Source: Zhengitettix transpicula (taxonomy: Eukaryota; Arthropoda; Insecta; Orthoptera; Tetrigidae). From it: a DNA stretch of 64,000 nucleotides. The notes under the pieces are model-generated. The model saw only the letters and a program-made list of their open reading frames with translations. It was not told where the DNA came from and searched no databases. Shown piece after piece: positions 43,208 to 54,479 of the stretch (its first letter is position 1; every line of letters begins with the position of its first letter). The stretch is taken from positions 9,181,001-9,245,000 of the forward strand of contig CM073593.1 of NCBI GenBank assembly GCA_037074705.1, given 5' to 3'. Position numbers and translations under genes: made by a program.

Positions 43208-44153
43208 GCATTAGACCTCGGGCACGATACAAGCAAGTGAGCGTCTGGGAGCAGTTAGACTGAGCGACTCCGCTCAGTTTTATGTCCCAATAGACTCCAC
43301 TGGCTACAACAAGCAGCTGACCCCGGACATTAAATTTTCTCTCACCACCCAGCGGCAAAGAAAGAACTCGTGCAATGATTTATACGTTTAAACGCAGGGG
43401 CAATATCATCTTGTCCGTCATTAAATAATTATTTAATGTATTTATTATTTTATGTAAAAATATATGAAAAATGTGACACAAGTTTTCTTTTCGTTTCTCT
43501 ATAAAAAATATTTTTTAAATGAGGTATCCCTGTCACAACTATATTTGGCTTGAAATGATCAGATTAATACGCGAATGGAGCGTTGAAATAGTTAAAGAAA
43601 ATAATAATATACGGTTTAGGAATTGCCCCAAAGAAGCTAAAAGACCCAGGAATTGTTTTTCTGGAATAATTACTGACGGCTTTTAGCATACCTCAACAGC
43701 ACAGAAATAGCACGACAGCAGAAAGAAACTTTCTTAATGTAACAAAATTGTCCATGGATCTATTTCGGCATGAAAGGGGGTTTGACCTGCTTGGGGATAT
43801 AAAACTGTATTGAATTTCTTAAAAGAGGATTTATATTTATTAAAAAAACGTGTTTAATCTTTTCCCAAATCCTTACTCGGATGGTGGTACTCTCCGTAAT
43901 GCCTTCTACTCCTATTTATGGGGTGAACGCCATACTTCATCTTGTCTTTCTGTAAAACGCGTTTCCATAAATAGTTATTTTTTCACTCAACAACAAGAGA
44001 AGCTTAGCTACCTCACGCGACGACAGCATGACGGCGACTGCAGTAAGTTGACGCTCAGCAGCTCTGTATCGCACCCGACCCCGCTCATCGCTTTGTCTCC
44101 CTGACTCTCCGCCTCTCAAACGCTCACCGCTCGTCGCTTCTATCGTGCCCGAG
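43208..44153. mobile_element. Element with short inverted ends
   Basis: CCTCGGGCACGATACAAGC at about 43210 is mirrored near 44135-44153 (other strand CCTCGGGCACGATAGAAGC), with GTGAGCGT also shared just inside. The 946-bp interior has no recognised coding region. A target duplication is not clear. Probably a non-autonomous DNA transposon. Confidence 0.6.
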
Positions 44154-44831
44154 GCCTTTATGTTTTAAGTGCACGAAAGATTTCTCTGTTGTATGTTCCT
44201 ATCTAATAAGATTCTGTTTCTTTAATTTGTTGTTCTACATTCATTATACCGTAAACTCTTTGTTGCCGGAGAATATGTGATAAGAAATACTTGGGACTTT
44301 TTGTAGTACTGTGAATAAAGAAAGTAATATATGGACAGCTTCCTTCGAGAGTTTTTGGCAATGTGAAAGCGAAATTTCAAATAAAGGAATTAGGTTATTT
44401 GTCTGAATTTTTTTGGATTTAATTATTTCTGGATATCTCCTTTCCTATAACGTATTGTAATTTGTTGTGGATCCTTTTATTGAGACGAAGACGTAATGAC
44501 GCGGTAACTTCTTTAAAAATCGGATAGATATATCTTCGACATTTTTTGTGTTGTACAATTCGATCTCTTAATAACAAAAGGTTAAAATATTCTCTAAATT
44601 TCCATAATCCACAGTCCCTTATTCAGAAACTGTATTTATTTTGGTTACAGCTTAACTTTTATGTGAGAGACTGTTTCTGAACTAAACTATATGACAATGC
44701 CCCGCAATAGGACATCGCGTTCACTCGTTACGACATATATAAGTGAAATGAACGCCTGATCATGTCCTATTAGGCTCTGTGGATGGGGTCGCAAGTTTCT
44801 TATTACATTTATAAAATATTAATAATAAGTC
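44154..44831. other. Mostly unassigned; small foldback at 44705-44775
   Basis: AATAGGACAT...GCGTTCA at about 44705-44725 is mirrored by TGAACGC...ATGTCCTATT at about 44749-44773. Nothing else recognised. Confidence 0.4.
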
Positions 44832-44915
44832 TGGAGGTATATCTTTGGGAGCTGAGTGGAAAAAGATCGATGGCGGTTGCTTAAAGACGTCTTAGGGGGT
44901 GGATTTTTTTAAAAA
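44832..44915 (+). repeat. LINE 3' UTR fragment
   Basis: GGTATATCTTTGGGAGCTGAG and the next 60 bp match 11391-11470, the tail of the LINE at 10343. Presumably a severely 5'-truncated copy. Confidence 0.6.
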
Positions 44916-45068
44916 TTTATTTATTTCTAACAATCTGTCATAAGCAGAGACATTTAGTTATTGTTTTGACATACAGAGTAAAAGTCATGGTGAAAAACTT
45001 TCCATTGAAAATTTTTCAAAATTAAAGCTAGAAGTTTGTTGTGTATTGTTCACGTAAATCAATTTTTT

Positions 45069-45515
45069 TTAAAAAAAATCAAGAGGCTTAAATCTTTTGA
45101 GCCTAGGCTCTTCGTCATCCGAGTTTAACAGATGTTTTACAAGTTTGTTTGGATGAACACATAGTCTGTCGTGGTAGCGCACACTGCTGTTATGTATCTC
45201 GTCAGTAACCGTGGATAGTCGCAAGTCTTGACGAATTACTAATAGCCAGGGGGCGTTTACCAAGGGTCGCAGTACTTTTTATTGTAACCTCTTTATAATA
45301 TCGATGTTGGCGCTGCTAGCTGTGCTCAAAAGCTGTATTCCATATGTCCAGATTGGCCGAATAGTTGTTTTATAAATTAGTATTTTGCTTTCAAGTGAAA
45401 TCTGTGACTTCCGCCCTATGAGCCAATACATTTTCTGGAATTTTAGGCCCAATTGTTTTCGTTTTGTGAATATGTGCTTCCTCCATGTAAGGTATGTTTT
45501 TAATTCCCATTTCAG
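45069..45515 (-). pseudogene. jockey LINE C-terminal fragment
   Basis: Minus strand, one frame from about 45491: LTWRKHIFTKRKQLGLKFQK, MYWLIGRKSQISLESK, ILIYKTTIRPIWTYGIQL. After a frameshift it continues VNAPWLLVIRQDLRL, HPNKLVKHLL, LKRFKPLDFF and a stop at 45069-45071, followed at once by an A run. This is the characteristic C-terminal region of jockey elements. It interrupts the mariner transposase just after ...LYCKNLKK. Confidence 0.85.
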
Positions 45516-45519
45516 TAGT

Positions 45520-45690
45520 TTTTTTTAGGTTCTTACAATATAGTTGTGCAATAATGGTTTCTCCCTTAGGCATAAATTCGCCTTTTCGGTCCCAAAACAT
45601 TGAGATTAATTTTTTTTTTGCCCGAAATTGTGGTGCTGAATTTTTTTGGCAGATGGGGAATTAGTGTGACGGCACTGTGACGAGAGTCTT
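45520..45690 (-). pseudogene. mariner transposase, central region
   Basis: Minus strand: CRHTNSPSAKKIQHHNFGQ (about 45610-45665; usual W...SP.PKK.K), then FWDRKGEFMPKGETIIAQLY, a close match to the mariner block FWDxxGxxxxxFMPKGxTINAxxY around the first catalytic aspartate. The N-terminal helix-turn-helix region is missing between here and the TIR at 45909. Confidence 0.8.
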
Positions 45691-45911
45691 TTTGTCTCAG
45701 CCGTGTAAACCGTTTTGTTTCGTGTTATTTCTTCAGAGAGAAGGAAGCGGATCGCAGCCCTTGGCGGGATTTTATGTACTACCGTGTTCTGCGATGCTCG
45801 CACTGTCAGAAGATTCCCCTCTACCACTCAGTGTTTCCAACCCTCAAAAAACAAAAAAAACCACAGCCCGTTATGGTCACAGTACACTTACTTTTTGAAC
45901 ACGCCTCGTAT

Positions 45912-46586
45912 TAACACAAAATTCCTGCAGATCTTGTCAGAGTCGATGCAAAATCAGCGAGGAACTAGTCCCTCATATAATCCTGGCACGTTTCACAGAA
46001 TATTCTCTGTCCCCCTCAACCACTCTCTGAGAAATGAAAATTATTGTCCACGTCTTTTGCAGTTTACTTGCGTACGTACGCACGGTTATGCCGCTTTGTA
46101 AATGCAAATGTACTTGTGCGATGTGCTCGCAGATGTTTGCGGCAAGATTATTCAGGTAGTACGAGAGGTGGCTGCAGTGCGAGTAGCCGCATACATCAAC
46201 AATATTTAAAACAGTTGATGCATATGGATGGCGTGGCTGTTTACATTCGCGGGGGCTGGATAGTCTTTCCTCAAAAATCTGCTAAATTAATACATGCCTT
46301 TTAAATTACTCTACGTCCGTTGTATACTTAATTTTCTAGTACTTGTTATACATATTCGTTCAGCGATTTTTGCAGTTATACTACTGACTACGTAACTGTA
46401 AGTTAATTTCGAACTTGTCAAGAGATGTAGCATTTGTTCATTATTTTAAATTATTATATTTGATACAAAAATTATTTCCAAACCAGTAAGTATCAACAAA
46501 TAAGTAAAAGATCGTTTGGAATTAAAGGTACACAAGTGCAGTAATGTGGTCAAGATATTTTACGAAACAAAGTAAAAAAAATAAAT
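45912..46586. other. Unassigned; GC-richer at 46044-46304
   Basis: An 86-codon open frame lies on the plus strand at 46044-46304, in DNA more GC-balanced than its flanks. The translation is rich in Arg, Cys and Ser and matches no domain known to me. Confidence 0.3.
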
Positions 46587-46880
46587 ATAATAAAAACAAT
46601 TTACCTTATAGTCACTTTTTATTTTTTATATTATGAAGACGTTTCGATACCTTTTTGTATCTTCTTCAGGTATTTACCAAATTAACACTAACAATCTTGC
46701 TTCAATCTTGTGAATAGTGTGCCTCGGATGCCGTTTCAAAACTGTGTGAATTAAATAATTGGTTTCGTTTAGTTGCTAGTTTATTGTATTAATTTGGTAA
46801 ATACCTGAAGATACAAAAAGGTATCGAAACGTCGTCATGAAATAAAAAAACCGTGTCTGTATAAGGTCATAAATTGTTTT
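46587..46880. mobile_element. Foldback family B
   Basis: Arms 46587-46690 and 46783-46880: AAAACAATTTA, TAAGGTCA-like, GACGTTTCGATACC, TTTTTGTATCTTC, AGGTATTTACCAAATTAA mirrored. Loop about 90 bp. The left arm has an extra CTT (TCTTCTTCAGG against TCTTCAGG). The right arm reads CCTGAA-GATAC-AAAAAG-GTATC-GAAACG, a perfect 5-bp hairpin between two boxes shared with families A and C. No coding frame; no certain target duplication. Confidence 0.75.
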
Positions 46881-48067
46881 ATTAATTCAAAATGGACGTT
46901 AAATTAATAAAACTTTTTAAAAAAAGTACATATGTTCATAGGTTAAAATTGATAAAATGGACGATACAGTGAAAATTAGAAATCATAACAGCACAAAGTT
47001 TCTTGAATTAATCCCTAGTGTGTTTACTATATTGAAAGAAATTTGGTTCTGATCTACCGATAAGTAGAAGAAACGTTGTGCTTTATAATTTTGTGCACTT
47101 TCTCTACTTTATCATATCAAAACAATTAATGCTTATGAAATATTCTTTGAATTAGAAGAGATTTAAGAAATATCTAGGGAGTTTTTTGAATGTTAATACA
47201 ATGTCAACATAATGTGAGGGATTTTGAATCTTTGTATCATATTCTGTTAATAAATATATGCCAAGAAAATTATATTTCATGTAACAATTATTATTAAAAA
47301 TGTATATTTACAGTAGATACTATTAAATATAAATTATTTGAGTCCTACTTTTACTCCAACTTTGAATTCATTCAGTAATATTCCCTCCATTTACAAATAA
47401 GAATTTTCCATAAACTCATGAGCCAAAATAAAGTTGCCTTAATCGATGGAGTCGACGTTCGATCTTTCAGTGTTCCGGGAACCGGAGATAACAAACTCTC
47501 TTCTCCCCGGATAACAGGAGAGCTTGCAGATGCAGGCAAAGGTAAATGGAAAAGTATTCGGCGAAATCTCAGTAGACGCGTAGAGACCAGCACAAACAAA
47601 TCATCGTGGCTATCGATACAATTTTCAAATACCGTAGATCAGAATTTTATTCCAAATTCCTAGCGTCCTAAATTAGCGTACAATTTATTCACTGACAATT
47701 ACCAAACCAGTTATGTTCGCGACTTCCTTTCTACGATGAACACACACTTAAAGCCACACTAATATTGAATTGTAGAATCAGGATGCAAATATCTAGACCG
47801 TTTCGGGAATCTAACACGGGTCTCCCCCATTCTAGGCGAAATTTTTCGGTCCTGATACTGGAATAATTGAATTAATAATCTAAAATTTACACAACATTAA
47901 AAATTCAGAAGTATGAATTTTCTGAAAATTCCCGTAAGTTGAAATAAGGCATTCAGATATCCCTGGGTATCATAATACAAAAAAGTATCACAAAATTTTG
48001 TCCCAACCAATATTTATGAAAAATAACAACCAAAATAGGAACAGAATCATAAATAATATATATATAT
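46881..48067. other. Unassigned; small open frame at 47418-47663
   Basis: The 81-codon plus-strand frame at 47418-47663 is more GC-balanced than its flanks but has no recognised motif. The rest is AT-rich. Confidence 0.3.
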
Positions 48068-49113
48068 ATATTGTAATGATTAAAAAATGTTGAAATTTAA
48101 TCGCCCCACGTTGAGGCACCAAATGTAATGATTAATTAAAAGCGATTAAATAACAATTTGATTGCTCCACATTGTGGAAGCCAAAATGGAATGGTTATGA
48201 AAAGGAGATTAATTAATTAACAAACAAAATTTTATTGAATTATTTAAACAATTAATTTGCAGATTTATTAAATTGATAGTTCGTTCTGAAACAAATTTAT
48301 TTTATTTTAACAGGAAGGATCGAGAAATAATTACTACTTTAAACTTTACGATACCATTTATGATTTAATAGAAATTTATAACATTTTATCTGAGGTTAAA
48401 TACATTTAAAGCTTCAATGTTTAGAAATTTGATAACTCTTCATTCAGGGTCGTTTACCTGGGCTTGCTAAGTAAAGAACAACTTTTGTATTTAAGTTACA
48501 ATCATAGAATTTATAAATTAAAAAATTAACAAACAAAACAAAAAAGAGGCGAACGGAATCTGACGAATACCTTTAACTATCGTTTACAAACTTAATTAAC
48601 TTAGTTGGTACTAAAAAAATGTTAGGCTGGTACCAGACTTAGTTTCCTCGGCTCGGGCACACAATTTACACTATAAAGGCCATGAATCAGTGACTCTACA
48701 CTTGATTGTCAAACACACGGTCGTAGTTATTGAATTTTCCTCCGGGAACTGGATCTGCTGCACCTCCGGATCATCAGCCAGACATATTGTTACACATTGT
48801 CTTTATGTGGAAAATGTTGATCTCAGTACGCGTAGAAATGTTAATGTGGCGCTAAATATTTGATTACTCTTTGCAGTTTTTTTATCTCGCCGCCCAAACT
48901 TTATACTTGTATTTACACTCGGGCCACGCTGTTCGTTACTCTCAAATTTTACCTTCCTCTCCCGCCTACAATATCAGACAGACTGCCGTTCCTGAAAACG
49001 GTCGTAGCCCCTTGACAAAGCCCGCCGACCCATTGTCGTCTTTAAAGAATTGATACCGCTAACAATCCAATCATTAAAATCATTACTGGCCTCTAAATTA
49101 GTATTACCATATA
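48068..49113 (-). mobile_element. LTR unit U8 with two PBS-like segments
   Basis: Begins TGTAATGATTAAAAAATG at 48072 after (AT)n. PBS-like GCCCCACGTTGAGGCACCA (48103-48121), then TGTAATGATTAATT and a second PBS-like GCTCCACATTGTGGAAGCCA (48164-48183), then the LTR from 48187 (TGGAATGG) to about 49108 (GTATTACC). The block 'LTR end + PBS' is thus present twice in tandem with a period of about 62 bp. ATAT is at the left junction and ATAT follows ATTACC at the right. The LTR is closest to that of U7. Confidence 0.8.
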
Positions 49114-49114
49114 T

Positions 49115-50086
49115 ATATTGTAGTAATTGGTAATTAAGACATTGTTCTAATTGGAAAGTTGGATTGTAGAGGACTCATTATTAGAGGATATAGAGCGGAC
49201 GCCGCAACAATTCGGCGAAGCAAAAAAAACATTGTTGAGGGTCTACGCGCTCAAAAATCTACGAACGGACAGTCAGGCAATGAACGGCGAGGCATAAGGA
49301 CCAGCAAAGTTTTTGTACAAAAATTTTAGAGTCAGGCATAGAACAGCGAGGTGTAAAGACCAAAACTTTTGATATTATAAAAAGTTTTGCAGTCGGGCAG
49401 CGGACCGCAAATAGAACAGTTTGATAGCAGTTACAAACATGCTCTAAAATATTGAAAAGTAAAACAATATTCAGTCGGGAAGGAAAGAGTGAAATTAATG
49501 TTGTAATCGGTGGCCGAGCATAAATTCAACTTGCTGGTCATAGACAAACCAAGGAAGTACATTTCCAACTACACGAGATCTGCAAATCCAGGTTGCAGCA
49601 AAGCATCGAGAATCTACTAAGTTGTGTTAGACCAACTAACAAAACTACGCCAATTAGAATTTGTTGACATTTAGAATCTGTGAGTATTAGAATCAGTGAT
49701 ATCCCCAAAATTTTGTGCACGAAAAACCTAAAATGAGACCTGGGCGGCCGTAAGTTGAAAAAATTTTAAAATCATATTGTAAACCACTTTTAAAAGATAA
49801 AAGTCAGATCGTTCTTTAATTTTAATTATTCAATTATTACATTTAAATTCAATCTGTAGTGTTATTTCTTCCGCAACAAAGTTCGTCTATGTTTCAGACG
49901 CATTAACTTCCATAAAAGCTAAATGTAATTTGATTGTATAAATTCACCCATTTATCAAACCCAGTTGACGACCCTGAGATCCCAAATATTATTGTGTATT
50001 TAAAATTGTTAATAAATTTGTTTGATTGTTTTCCCTTAATAATCTTTTTATTCTAAAGCACCCACATTTGTAAAATATTACAATAT
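49115..50086 (+). mobile_element. Solo LTR U9, opposite orientation to U8
   Basis: 49119-50082 (964 bp), TGTAGTAATTGG...AAAATATTACA, with ATAT at 49115-49118 and 50083-50086. Contains ATCAAACCCAGTTGACGACC (about 49956), a landmark of sense-oriented family members. It starts within 10 bp of the end of U8, so the two LTRs face opposite ways across one AT tract. No PBS segment. Confidence 0.75.
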
Positions 50087-50090
50087 AGTA

Positions 50091-50219
50091 TGCTTTACTT
50101 TGGCTGAACTGCGTCAACCAGGATATGGAGTGGATTTGCCTGGCGGTGTCGCTCTTCCTTTACCAATGGATCAAAACGTACACAAACATGAATATAATCT
50201 TACTACACTACGCTACTGA
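50091..50219 (+). CDS. Short coding-like tail, unknown
   Basis: Reading from about 50091: CFTLAELRQPGYGVDL, then PGGVALPLPMDQNVHKHEYN and LTTLRY before TGA at 50217-50219. GC-balanced in AT-rich surroundings. An AG that could serve as a splice acceptor (ATATAG) lies at about 50088. It may be a terminal exon or a pseudogene scrap interrupted by LTR U9. I do not recognise the protein. Confidence 0.25.
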   Translation, partial: CFTLAELRQPGYGVDLPGGVALPLPMDQNVHKHEYNLTTLRY

Positions 50220-51808
50220 GTTGTGTTCGCACTCTGATAAAGACTCGCTTTCTCTTAACTATTTAGTGTATATTGTAGCATATATTCAACATAACTTTTA
50301 GTATCACCCCAGAGGCATCTGTTGGTTTCTAAGAGAGCTAAATTGTGATGAAGATATGAAGCAACATGCACTTAGGTTAAAATATGCCTGTCCTAGCTTC
50401 CTGTGAGTCAAGCCCTCAAGCCAGATTTTTCTACACGTCGGTCAAATTCAGCATATTTAATTTCAGATTTTTTTTAAAAGTTTTTTCACGTATGAAAATA
50501 TAAGCGTCATTCTCAATTACACTAAAATCATAATTATCTAATTAATGTGAATTATTGATAAATCAGACTAATAGTATTTATGAAAAAATTAACGTCTCAT
50601 TGAAAATAATTAATAATAAAGGTACCCAATTCATAGAAAATAAGTAATTATCACTTATTATATTTTTTTGGTTATTTTTCCGTATTCAGTTTACAAAAAT
50701 ACATTTTAAAGAATTTATTTAAGAAAAATAATTGCTCTGTTGGTTTGAAGAATTGCAGACCTTTTTATGTGTCAGTAAAAGAAGATCATGCATTTTCCCA
50801 GCAATACTTCGTGTTACTAGTGACGCCCTTATTACAATCGATACGGAATGGTCAATATATGCGAATGGTGGCTTGCAAGTACGTGTAATTCAGAGTCAGG
50901 GTTGAGATGTTACCTGCAACGGACTCTGTGACGCCATTACAGAGGGCGCTAATTATTATCGTGCAGGAAGTTTATTCATGTAATTATTTTGAAATTTATG
51001 TGAGCGTAAAGAAGAAAAAATTCACTGTCTGTTGTCTACTCTCATCAGTAGTATATTTTACCATGGCTTGAATCAACTACTATTTCATAGTATTGTCTAG
51101 TTTAGTCCAAAATCTGTACAAGTCTAATTTGATACAAAAGCTGTGAACAATTTAAACCACTTAATGGTGTGTAGCGATCACTATGAAAGTAAACAGTAAA
51201 CTGCTATTAGATAAATTCGAATTGATTAATTTATTGTTTTAGAAATGTTAAAACTATATATTTTTTCTGGCTTCTATATACTTACTTATCAGTTGGTTCT
51301 ACTGGACCAGTTTACTAGCAATTCATTCACGGTGAACTTGGTAATTTTGTGATATGAAGTGAGAGCATTTTAAGTTTTGTGTTATATTAACCTATATATA
51401 AATTGTGTTCAGTAAATTTTTACAGTATCTTAAGGATCAATTTTCTTGGCTTATTTAACTATATTATGGCGCTAGAAGTAAATTTATTATATTATATATC
51501 TGGATTGTTCCGAAGAAAGAACAGACATTTACCGTTATTTACATTGGGCGGTCAAAGTCAAATATTTAATATTATTTATAAAACATGAGCGTCTATATTT
51601 GTATACTGTAACAAGTGTATTTAATTTCACAACTAAGTTTATCACATCAAATTCGCTTTAATTTACAAAATGAATCCAAGGTCTTTACAGGACCTGTCAG
51701 TGAAAAGAAACAAAATTCCTTCTGTATATACCTTATGAATAATACAATTTAAATGCCAGTTACATTTCTCAGTCACTGCTGAACAAATCAAATGCCAAAT
51801 CCTGAAAT
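50220..51808. other. Mostly unassigned; family A fragment at 50578-50660
   Basis: AAAAAATTAACGTCTCATTG, then AAAATAATTAATAATAAAGG at 50582-50625 matches the terminus and outer arm of foldback family A (AATTTACGTCTGATTGAAAA...). The arm is soon lost. The rest has no recognised feature. Confidence 0.5.
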
Positions 51809-52855
51809 AGGTTGTAATGCCAATTAAACAGGCGACAATGGAGGCGGGTTTTTCCTTTGGTCAAGAATGGAGACCGCGCGGATAACTGAGTATGCGCTTG
51901 GAGAACGCCAGTCTGGAATCGGCTATGATTGGTGGCGTACGAGAGCTGAAACAGTTAAAAGTCGACGGGAAGAGATAATACAGTTCAGTTCACCTAATGC
52001 AACGAACAGTAAAGTTTGCAGATATAAAGTACGAATGGCGAGATCCTTTATTTCTACATGAAAGCAAGCAAATATTTTACGGAGAGATTTAATTAATTAT
52101 TTGCACACGGTGAAGCAAATGGTTGCTTCACGCTGATTGAACAATTATCGCACAGAGGAGACCGGCAGCCACTAGCAGACCAAAGGGGGCGGCTCATCCG
52201 AAGTTCCAGATAGCAGAGGACGAGTATTTTAATCGTATGTATTAAAATTTTCAATGAAGTGTAGATTCTGTGTAAAAATGGCTTTTTAGTGTGGTAGTTT
52301 TCAAGCTACAAGAGAGAGATCTGGTACCAGACAGACGGTCCGTGAGTAACAATACTTTTATACAAATTTTGTAAACGATAATTAAAAAGGTATAGTCAGA
52401 TTTCGTTCAGCTTTCTTTTCACATATTTTCATATTGTTTTAAGGTAACCTTTTATATTTTGAATTGTTAATTGTCAGTCTATACATTGATTTTGTTCTAA
52501 TTATCAAACCCAGCTATAGCTCTGAGATAATAGATTCGACGAATTTAATTGTAATGATATAAGAACTGTATGTTCAAAAATGCCACGAATTAATAAATGA
52601 AAATTAAAGTATTTGTTTTAACTGGATGGAATTCGGCGTGAAAAATAGGTCTTGTACATTGTAAATTTATCAACAATAATAAATTTCTTTTAAGGCTTAG
52701 TAAGTGCTGTTAATTATTCTTATGATTTAAAGACCACCTTTTTAATTATTATATTCGACGTCTTCAACGTGTGACTAATTATTTAAATTTTAATTACATT
52801 TTTTTGTTAATTGATTCATTTAATTTAAACCCTATCAAGGTGATTATTACAAGGT
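51809..52855 (+). mobile_element. LTR unit U10: LTR, PBS-like segment, stub
   Basis: 51813-52851 flanked by AGGT on both sides (51809-51812, 52852-52855). LTR 51813-52753 (TGTAATGCCAATTAAACAGG...TTAATTATTATA), then TCGACGTCTTCAACGTGTG (52755-52773; decayed PBS type), then an AT-rich stub ending GGTGATTATTACA at 52851. Because the target duplication brackets the whole LTR-PBS-stub unit and is not an AT repeat, this copy is the best evidence that the unit inserted in this form. No genes inside. Confidence 0.85.
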
Positions 52856-54390
52856 ATTAACGCAATAGTTTTAATAGTAGGCACACGGTTGTTAATTTGA
52901 ATTGATTGGATAAAATAATATATAAAAAATTATCATTGTCCCGAATGATGCACTAATTGCATTCCGACACTTGCATTCTATATACTCAGCACGTCTGCGC
53001 CCTTAAAAATTCTTAAGTTTAGATTTTAATAAAACATACATAGAGGCGCACGCTTCTGATTATTTCAAATGTAGGTATGGGCTCTTTTTGAAGTATTTTT
53101 TTGGATGATAGGAAGTTGTGTGACTCGTGCTATCGAGTGTGAAAACACCACAGTCATGGATATCTGCAAATCTGCCAACAGTGTAGACAGCACTAATTGT
53201 GTTGTACTGACGTGACCTGCAGCTCTCTCTAATTGAGTGTGTGTTTACACGCATTGTTGATGCTTAATATGTACTTCCGCTAGTAGATTGGGTATATACA
53301 AGGTGGCTCCTGATACAGCAGTATATTGCTTCTGGGGGTCACATCGATCTGTTTGCATTTCTGTTTCAAAATAAATAAAAAAAATTGCAGGTCACCACAT
53401 GCGCGTTGAGTTATAAATGTTTCTGTAGCCTGTATTAAATCCAATCCTGTTGTGAGAACAAATAAATAAATATATATATATATATATTTACTGTATAAAA
53501 CATCATATTGATCTATATAATAATGGCAATTTTTTATTTTATTATAGATGAATTTTAAAAATTATATAGAGGAGAAATTTGAAAAATGATTAGATAGACA
53601 GAAGAACAGATGAATATCAGATGTCAGTCAAATGTACACCTCATATAATAATCACAAATTATGCGCGCAAATACAGTGTTATCACATAATTACATGAATA
53701 TTATGAAGGAAATATCACTATTAAAATATAAATTATGATTTTGATAACATCGTCGTCCAAATTTGTGATCCACTCTCTAATTAGTTTGCTTCTAATGTTG
53801 TCCATTTACAAGCTGTTGAAATCTACTCAGCAAATCAAAAACTTTACCTCTTAGAAATTCGTAATTTCTCCTACCAGTTTATTTTTGTACAATCGGTGGT
53901 AATATCGAAAATGTTATTTTGCATTTAGTAGGTAGGGGAAAGTTTTTACGTAATATTTCCTAATGTAAATTATCTTTAAAGACGATTTCAGTGTATTATT
54001 AACCTCTTTCTTTTTAAATACCAACTTAATAATTTCCATTTCAATGTCACTTAGTGGTTTGTAGGCGACTCCAAACAAAAATAGAAAACCTTATATAATT
54101 CAAATGTTTCTTCTTAAAAATTTTAGCCAAATTATAAAATATCTTTTTTTTTCCGCGTCCAGTTGCAGTGTTATCTTTGACACTTTTCACGAATTTGTTA
54201 TGCTGTCCGTGGGTCTGGAGAATTATCTGAGTTTATTTCACTGTAAGGTGCTCTACGTCGTTGTGGTCTTCAGCGACAAATTATTGGCAGAAAATCCGGC
54301 AATCGAAGTACATTTATCTGAGACATCACTTAATTCGTCAAGCATGAAAACAGTAGAAGATGAAGCGCGAGAGCGTTCTGCTTTTTTTTA
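52856..54390. other. Nothing recognised
   Basis: AT-rich; an (AT)n tract at 53470-53490. No motif-bearing frame or repeat match. Confidence 0.45.
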
Positions 54391-54458
54391 ATTTTTAATT
54401 ATAGTTTAATGTCGCATTAACCTTTAGGTCATTAGCGACTTACATCTGTTAAGTTCTA
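54391..54458 (-). mobile_element. SINE 3' tail fragment
   Basis: Minus strand AAGTCGCTAATGACCT...GTTAATGCGACATTAAAC matches the tail of the SINE at 41165-41385. The tRNA head is missing, so it is 5'-truncated. Confidence 0.55.
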
Positions 54459-54479
54459 CATTTGTATAACAATTAAATT

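Larger units (their letters stand above)
40961..45909 (-). mobile_element. mariner element split by nested insertions
   Basis: The terminal inverted repeats ACGAGGCATGTTCGTAAAGT (40961) and, on the other strand, ACGAGGCGTGTTCAAAAAGT (45909 inward) match for about 31 bp. TA occurs at both junctions. Transposase pieces on the minus strand at both ends (45520-45690 and 40975-41545) show this is one original element of roughly 1 kb, now 4.95 kb long because other elements inserted into it. Inactive. Confidence 0.8.
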
